This document shows, in pieces, positions 62,009 through 64,000 of a DNA stretch of 64,000 nucleotides. The position numbers and the translations under genes are program-made. The DNA is from Paludisphaera borealis. Lineage in GTDB: Bacteria; Planctomycetota; Planctomycetia; Isosphaerales; Isosphaeraceae. How positions within the stretch are numbered: position 1 is the first letter of the stretch; every line of letters begins with the position of its first letter. Below the pieces are notes generated by a model. That model worked only from the letters and a program-made list of their open reading frames with translations. It searched no databases and was not told the DNA's origin. The DNA lies in the NCBI RefSeq assembly GCF_001956985.1, contig NZ_CP019083.1:47834-111833 (forward strand), written 5' to 3'.

Positions 62009-62308
62009 TCCCAATGTACTTCACGGATTCCCCCCAGCCCCTCGGGCGATTTAAGCGGCCAAGCATTTCATGCACGATTGCGTGCGAGCCTACCAAAGAT
62101 CGAGGCCTACTTTAACGAAATTTTGTACGGTATTCTTTTCTGTTTCAATCCCATGCACCCACGCACACTGGCGGCTGGGCAACGCCGCCGGGCTGTGATA
62201 AACTTGCATACATATAACAATCGCTCACATCATCACCTATTTATCAGCTTGCCTAGAGCAATCGATCTGTGCGGTGGTGCACAGCGGCCATTTCGCGTCG
62301 GCGGATAA
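61091..62308 (+). CDS. DDE transposase (IS4/IS5 superfamily), reads through the right end of the IS
   Basis: The GTG-started frame codes for 306 residues inside the IS, exactly ending at its last base, and then reads 99 codons of flanking DNA to a TAA at 62308. DDE residues are in AAVDGTGMESRHV, LLADADFDAERV and YGQRWQVETVNSMLKRRLG; the last fits the Y-x2-R-x3-E-x6-K signature of IS4 transposases. No stop codon lies in the IS, so its C-terminus depends on the target. The usual protein would end near RLRVFYRA. Confidence 0.9.
   Translation: MTTSKSPLRVFQVAYEAACRALPAHRHQFSPKKFTQPQLLACLVLKEFLRLDYRGLAAHLADQADLRDRIGLTVVPHFTTFQKAAQRLLASVPGRRMFDAVLDRAREDGTLKRRVPLAAVDGTGMESRHVSRYYAKRRSAGDSDPARTYAHYPKVVFVVDCRSHMILSAVPGRGPASDLVQFGRAWTQAVRRARIDTLLADADFDAERVHRAVRSHGVRTIIPPKRGRPTDKPPTGWWRRVMKQRFAGLKRKYGQRWQVETVNSMLKRRLGSALRARKHPTQCREIVLRAITHNVMIVRLRVFYRASQCTSRIPPSPSGDLSGQAFHARLRASLPKIEAYFNEILYGILFCFNPMHPRTLAAGQRRRAVINLHTYNNRSHHHLFISLPRAIDLCGGAQRPFRVGG
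62009..62017. repeat. IS target-site duplication, right copy
   Basis: TCCCAATGT directly after the right inverted repeat, identical to 61029-61037. Joining it to the left side restores an open minus-strand frame reading KYIGTIEDLQT, that is, the native TIR-like gene start. Confidence 0.93.
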
Positions 62309-62483
62309 GCTGGTCGCCCAAGCCGTGCGATCATTCCTACGTCAATCCCCCCCCGCTCAGACCGATCCGGGCTTAGGCTCCATCGGCTCCATGCGGGACG
62401 CCGCCGACGAGCTGGACGAAATCGTAGCGGACGCCTACCGCAAGCGTCGGGAAGAGACATGGCGGGACATCAACGTTGAATAA
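62274..62483 (+). CDS. ParD/VapB-type antitoxin, N-terminus degenerate
   Basis: A 69-codon frame: VHSGHFASADKLVAQAVRSF is the ribbon-helix-helix core of ParD-like antitoxins, followed by a toxin-binding tail DELDEIVADAYRKRREETW. A normal antitoxin would begin about 20 residues earlier; upstream codons read LSACLEQSICAV in the same frame without a start codon. The gene's 3' end overlaps the VapC-type toxin gene by eight bases. Function is doubtful because the toxin is frameshifted. Confidence 0.65.
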   Translation: MVHSGHFASADKLVAQAVRSFLRQSPPAQTDPGLGSIGSMRDAADELDEIVADAYRKRREETWRDINVE

Positions 62484-62893
62484 GGCCCTGCTCGACACCG
62501 ACATCTATTCCGAAATCCTCAAGGCGGTGAACCCGACCGTCACGCAAAACGCGACCACCTATCGCCGATCCCAAGGCATTCTGACTTTCTCTACCGTAAC
62601 GGTCATGGAAGTGATCCGGGGCTTCCAAAAATCGCAGGCCAGCCGCCGCCTGCAAGCGTTTCACGCCGCCATCGCCCTCGAAGAAATCCTGCACTTTGAT
62701 CAGCCCGCCGCCGAGTTGGCGGGCTGCATCGCCGGTGAGCTGGAGAGAATCGGCCAGCCTATCGGCACTTCCGACCCGAATGATTGCCGCCATCGCCCTG
62801 CATCACGGCCTTGAGCTGGTGACAGGCAATACCGCCCATTTCCAGCGAATCCAGCAGCTTGGCTACCCCCTCACGCTGGTCAACTGGCGATAA
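62476..62893 (+). pseudogene. VapC-type PIN-domain toxin with a frameshift
   Basis: Starts TTG at 62476 (MNKALLDTDIYSEILKAV, with the first catalytic Asp), but the frame changes at about 62779 where one extra A follows GACCCG. Removing it gives GTSDPMIAAIALHHGLELVT, then GNTAHFQRIQQLGYPL, the expected end of a PIN-domain ribonuclease toxin. The frame without correction ends at 62814. So the toxin is probably inactive, unless the base is a sequencing error. Confidence 0.85.
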
Positions 62894-62936
62894 TCTCCCT
62901 AGAAAACGTGAACCTTCAGGTATTGGGGTACGCGGA

Positions 62937-63155
62937 TGATTGCTCAGAAGCTGCTCAACGTCGCCGATCGGGCCGCGGTGGTCGAAGCTGTGCGCCAGGG
63001 CCAGGAATAGATGAAAACCGGGCTGGGACGCCCTTGGCCGCTGGCCCAAGGAGTTGATTCGAGCGATCGAGTCCCTCGAAACCCTCCCCGCCCGCTTGCC
63101 GCTCGCGGCGGGAAGCGACAGGTTCCCGGATGCAACGGCCGTGATGTCCGCCTAG
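62937..63155 (+). pseudogene. Relics of an antitoxin and a RelE/ParE-type toxin
   Basis: At 62937-63010 the short frame MIAQKLLNVADRAAVVEAVR resembles an antitoxin start and stops at a TAG. At 63024-63155 a different frame reads KELIRAIESLETLPARLPLA, typical of the C-terminal part of RelE/ParE toxins. No start, no complete toxin fold. I interpret this as one decayed toxin-antitoxin unit next to the VapBC-like unit. Confidence 0.55.
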
Positions 63156-63175
63156 CCATCAACCATCAGGACGCC

Positions 63176-63586
63176 ATGAAGCCCGACACCGCCAAAATAC
63201 TCGAAGGCATCGTCACGGCATGCTTCTTCGGCACATGGGTCGTCCTCGGGATCGGCGGGTTCCTCGTCTTCTATCTCGGGAGGGACGTCGCCTTCAAGCG
63301 GAAATGGTTCCCCCGATATATCCTCCTCGTAGGCGTCCTGTTCGTCCTGTTCTCGACCACGCTCATGGTCCTTTCTTCCCGCTCGCTCGGGGCCCTGGGA
63401 ATGCTGGTCTTCGTCATTCCAGCCACAGCACTCATTTCCTATCTGAATATCAAGTTCACGTATTTCTGCAATCAATGCGGGGCCACCCTCCACAACCAAA
63501 ATTGGCTCAATCCGATGAGGTTCTGCTCGAAATGCGGCGCGGAACTAGATGCCAAGCCCAAGCTCCGTGACGATCTCCTCGAATGA
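63176..63586 (+). CDS. Hypothetical membrane protein with a zinc-ribbon tail
   Basis: A 136-residue protein. Helices: ILEGIVTACFFGTWVVLGI, GGFLVFYLG, YILLVGVLFVLFSTTLMVLS and GALGMLVFVIPATALISYL. The tail has the zinc-ribbon knuckles CNQCG and CSKCG twelve or more residues apart. The ATG at 63176 is preferred over an upstream frame. Its function is unknown. Confidence 0.65.
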   Translation: MKPDTAKILEGIVTACFFGTWVVLGIGGFLVFYLGRDVAFKRKWFPRYILLVGVLFVLFSTTLMVLSSRSLGALGMLVFVIPATALISYLNIKFTYFCNQCGATLHNQNWLNPMRFCSKCGAELDAKPKLRDDLLE

Positions 63587-63643
63587 CCTTCCCCTAGCGC
63601 GATTTACTTTTGGGACGCAGGCGAGCCGGGGCCGAATTCCCTT

Positions 63644-63661
63644 CTCCCCTCGCGAGGGGAG
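63644..63661. repeat. 18-base perfect palindrome
   Basis: CTCCCCTCGCGAGGGGAG is its own reverse complement. Such GC-rich palindromes resemble REP-type intergenic repeats. It lies 60 bases after the stop of the zinc-ribbon membrane gene and could work as its terminator. The minus-strand ORF across it is probably not coding. Confidence 0.7.
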
Positions 63662-63872
63662 GCGGACGAGGTTTGCCTTTACCGAATTCCACACGTCCTC
63701 CCCCTCAGCATCAGCCAATTGCACGCAGGCGTTCATGTCAGATTCGCCGCATATTCGGATAAGTCCCGCGCAAGCTGACGGATTCACCTCTCCGAGCGCT
63801 TCGATAACGGTCATCTCGATACATCCTATCGATAGAGGCTTTTCCGACGCCCCTTCGAGGAGATGCTCCGTC

Positions 63873-64000
63873 ATGGCCACCGAAGCTCAGATGCAGGCCA
63901 ATCGCGCCAACGCCAAGAAGAGTTGCGGACCGAAGACCGACGCCGGCAAATCCCGATCGCGGCTCAATTCCCTCAAACACGGCGCGCGGGCCGAGATCCT
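63873..64000 (+). CDS. Hypothetical protein, N-terminal part (ANRANAKKSxGPKT family)
   Basis: The gene runs off the window end after 42 codons. MATEAQMQANRANAKKSCGP with KTDAGKSRSRLNSLKHGAR is the conserved start of a frequent planctomycete and acidobacterial hypothetical family with a GPKT-x-x-GK-x-RSR-x-NxLKHG motif. GAGGAG is about ten bases before the ATG. Function unknown. Confidence 0.75.
   Translation, partial: MATEAQMQANRANAKKSCGPKTDAGKSRSRLNSLKHGARAEI

Noticed and set aside
58115..63155. Complete integrative element with attachment sites
   Set aside because: I could not find a tRNA or a direct repeat that would define both ends, so only the integrase and remnants are listed.
63545..63880. 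Minus-strand ORF of 111 codons
   Set aside because: It crosses an 18-base palindrome and overlaps two plus-strand genes at its ends; no family pattern, so I do not call it.

Overview
The window is GC-rich chromosomal DNA from a planctomycete, most likely of the Isosphaeraceae (Singulisphaera/Paludisphaera-like). The pointers are three secreted proteins with planctomycete LEPR-XLL-type N-terminal motifs, two ECF sigma factor/Ser-Thr kinase pairs with TPR tails, an alternative complex III linked to a caa3-type oxidase, and a type III PKS/FAD enzyme/methyltransferase operon. This assignment is inferred from gene content. No tRNA, rRNA or CRISPR array was seen.

Layout. 1-1466: end of a NodU-type carbamoyltransferase, then SxtJ-like and DUF5989 membrane proteins and a hexapeptide acetyltransferase. 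1489-6244: phosphoglycerate mutase, a repeat-bearing spacer, a formamidase-family hydrolase facing a DHDPS-family aldolase, a TPR gene relic and an NTF2-like protein. 6286-16654 (minus strand): a three-gene operon of a roughly 2,055-residue polytopic membrane protein fused to a GH94 phosphorylase, a glycoamylase-like secreted protein and a large secreted alpha/beta hydrolase. It resembles a cyclic beta-1,2-glucan synthase taken apart, without a recognisable glycosyltransferase.

16977-29617 is one tightly overlapping respiratory operon: actABCDEF (quinol:cytochrome c oxidoreductase), a small membrane protein, a SCO copper chaperone and coxBACD of an A2-type caa3 oxidase. Together these would carry electrons from quinol through cytochrome c to oxygen. 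29688-34156 holds small hypotheticals, an AbrB-type antitoxin with only the start of its toxin, and a LEPR protein containing a duplicated domain. 34873-39372 is an operon of LEPR protein, ECF sigma factor and atypical kinase. Its 3' end overlaps that of a convergent type III PKS operon (39344-42332), and three two-component genes (42362-45687) lie directly upstream of the PKS operon on the same strand. 45875-51228 encodes an NtrC-type activator, an AI-2E-family permease with an extra C-terminal domain, a CBS protein and three small membrane proteins. 51329-56619 holds a beta-propeller LEPR protein and a second ECF/kinase pair.

56907-64000 is accessory and partly decayed. It holds an isochorismatase relic, a tyrosine recombinase with a second N-terminal fragment and 60-bp tandem repeats, small membrane proteins, and a TIR-like NAD-hydrolase-type gene. 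A complete 971-bp insertion sequence, with perfect 16-bp inverted repeats and a 9-bp target duplication, sits in the first codons of the TIR gene. Several broken toxin-antitoxin modules follow. The TIR/IS stretch is visibly richer in AT than the rest.
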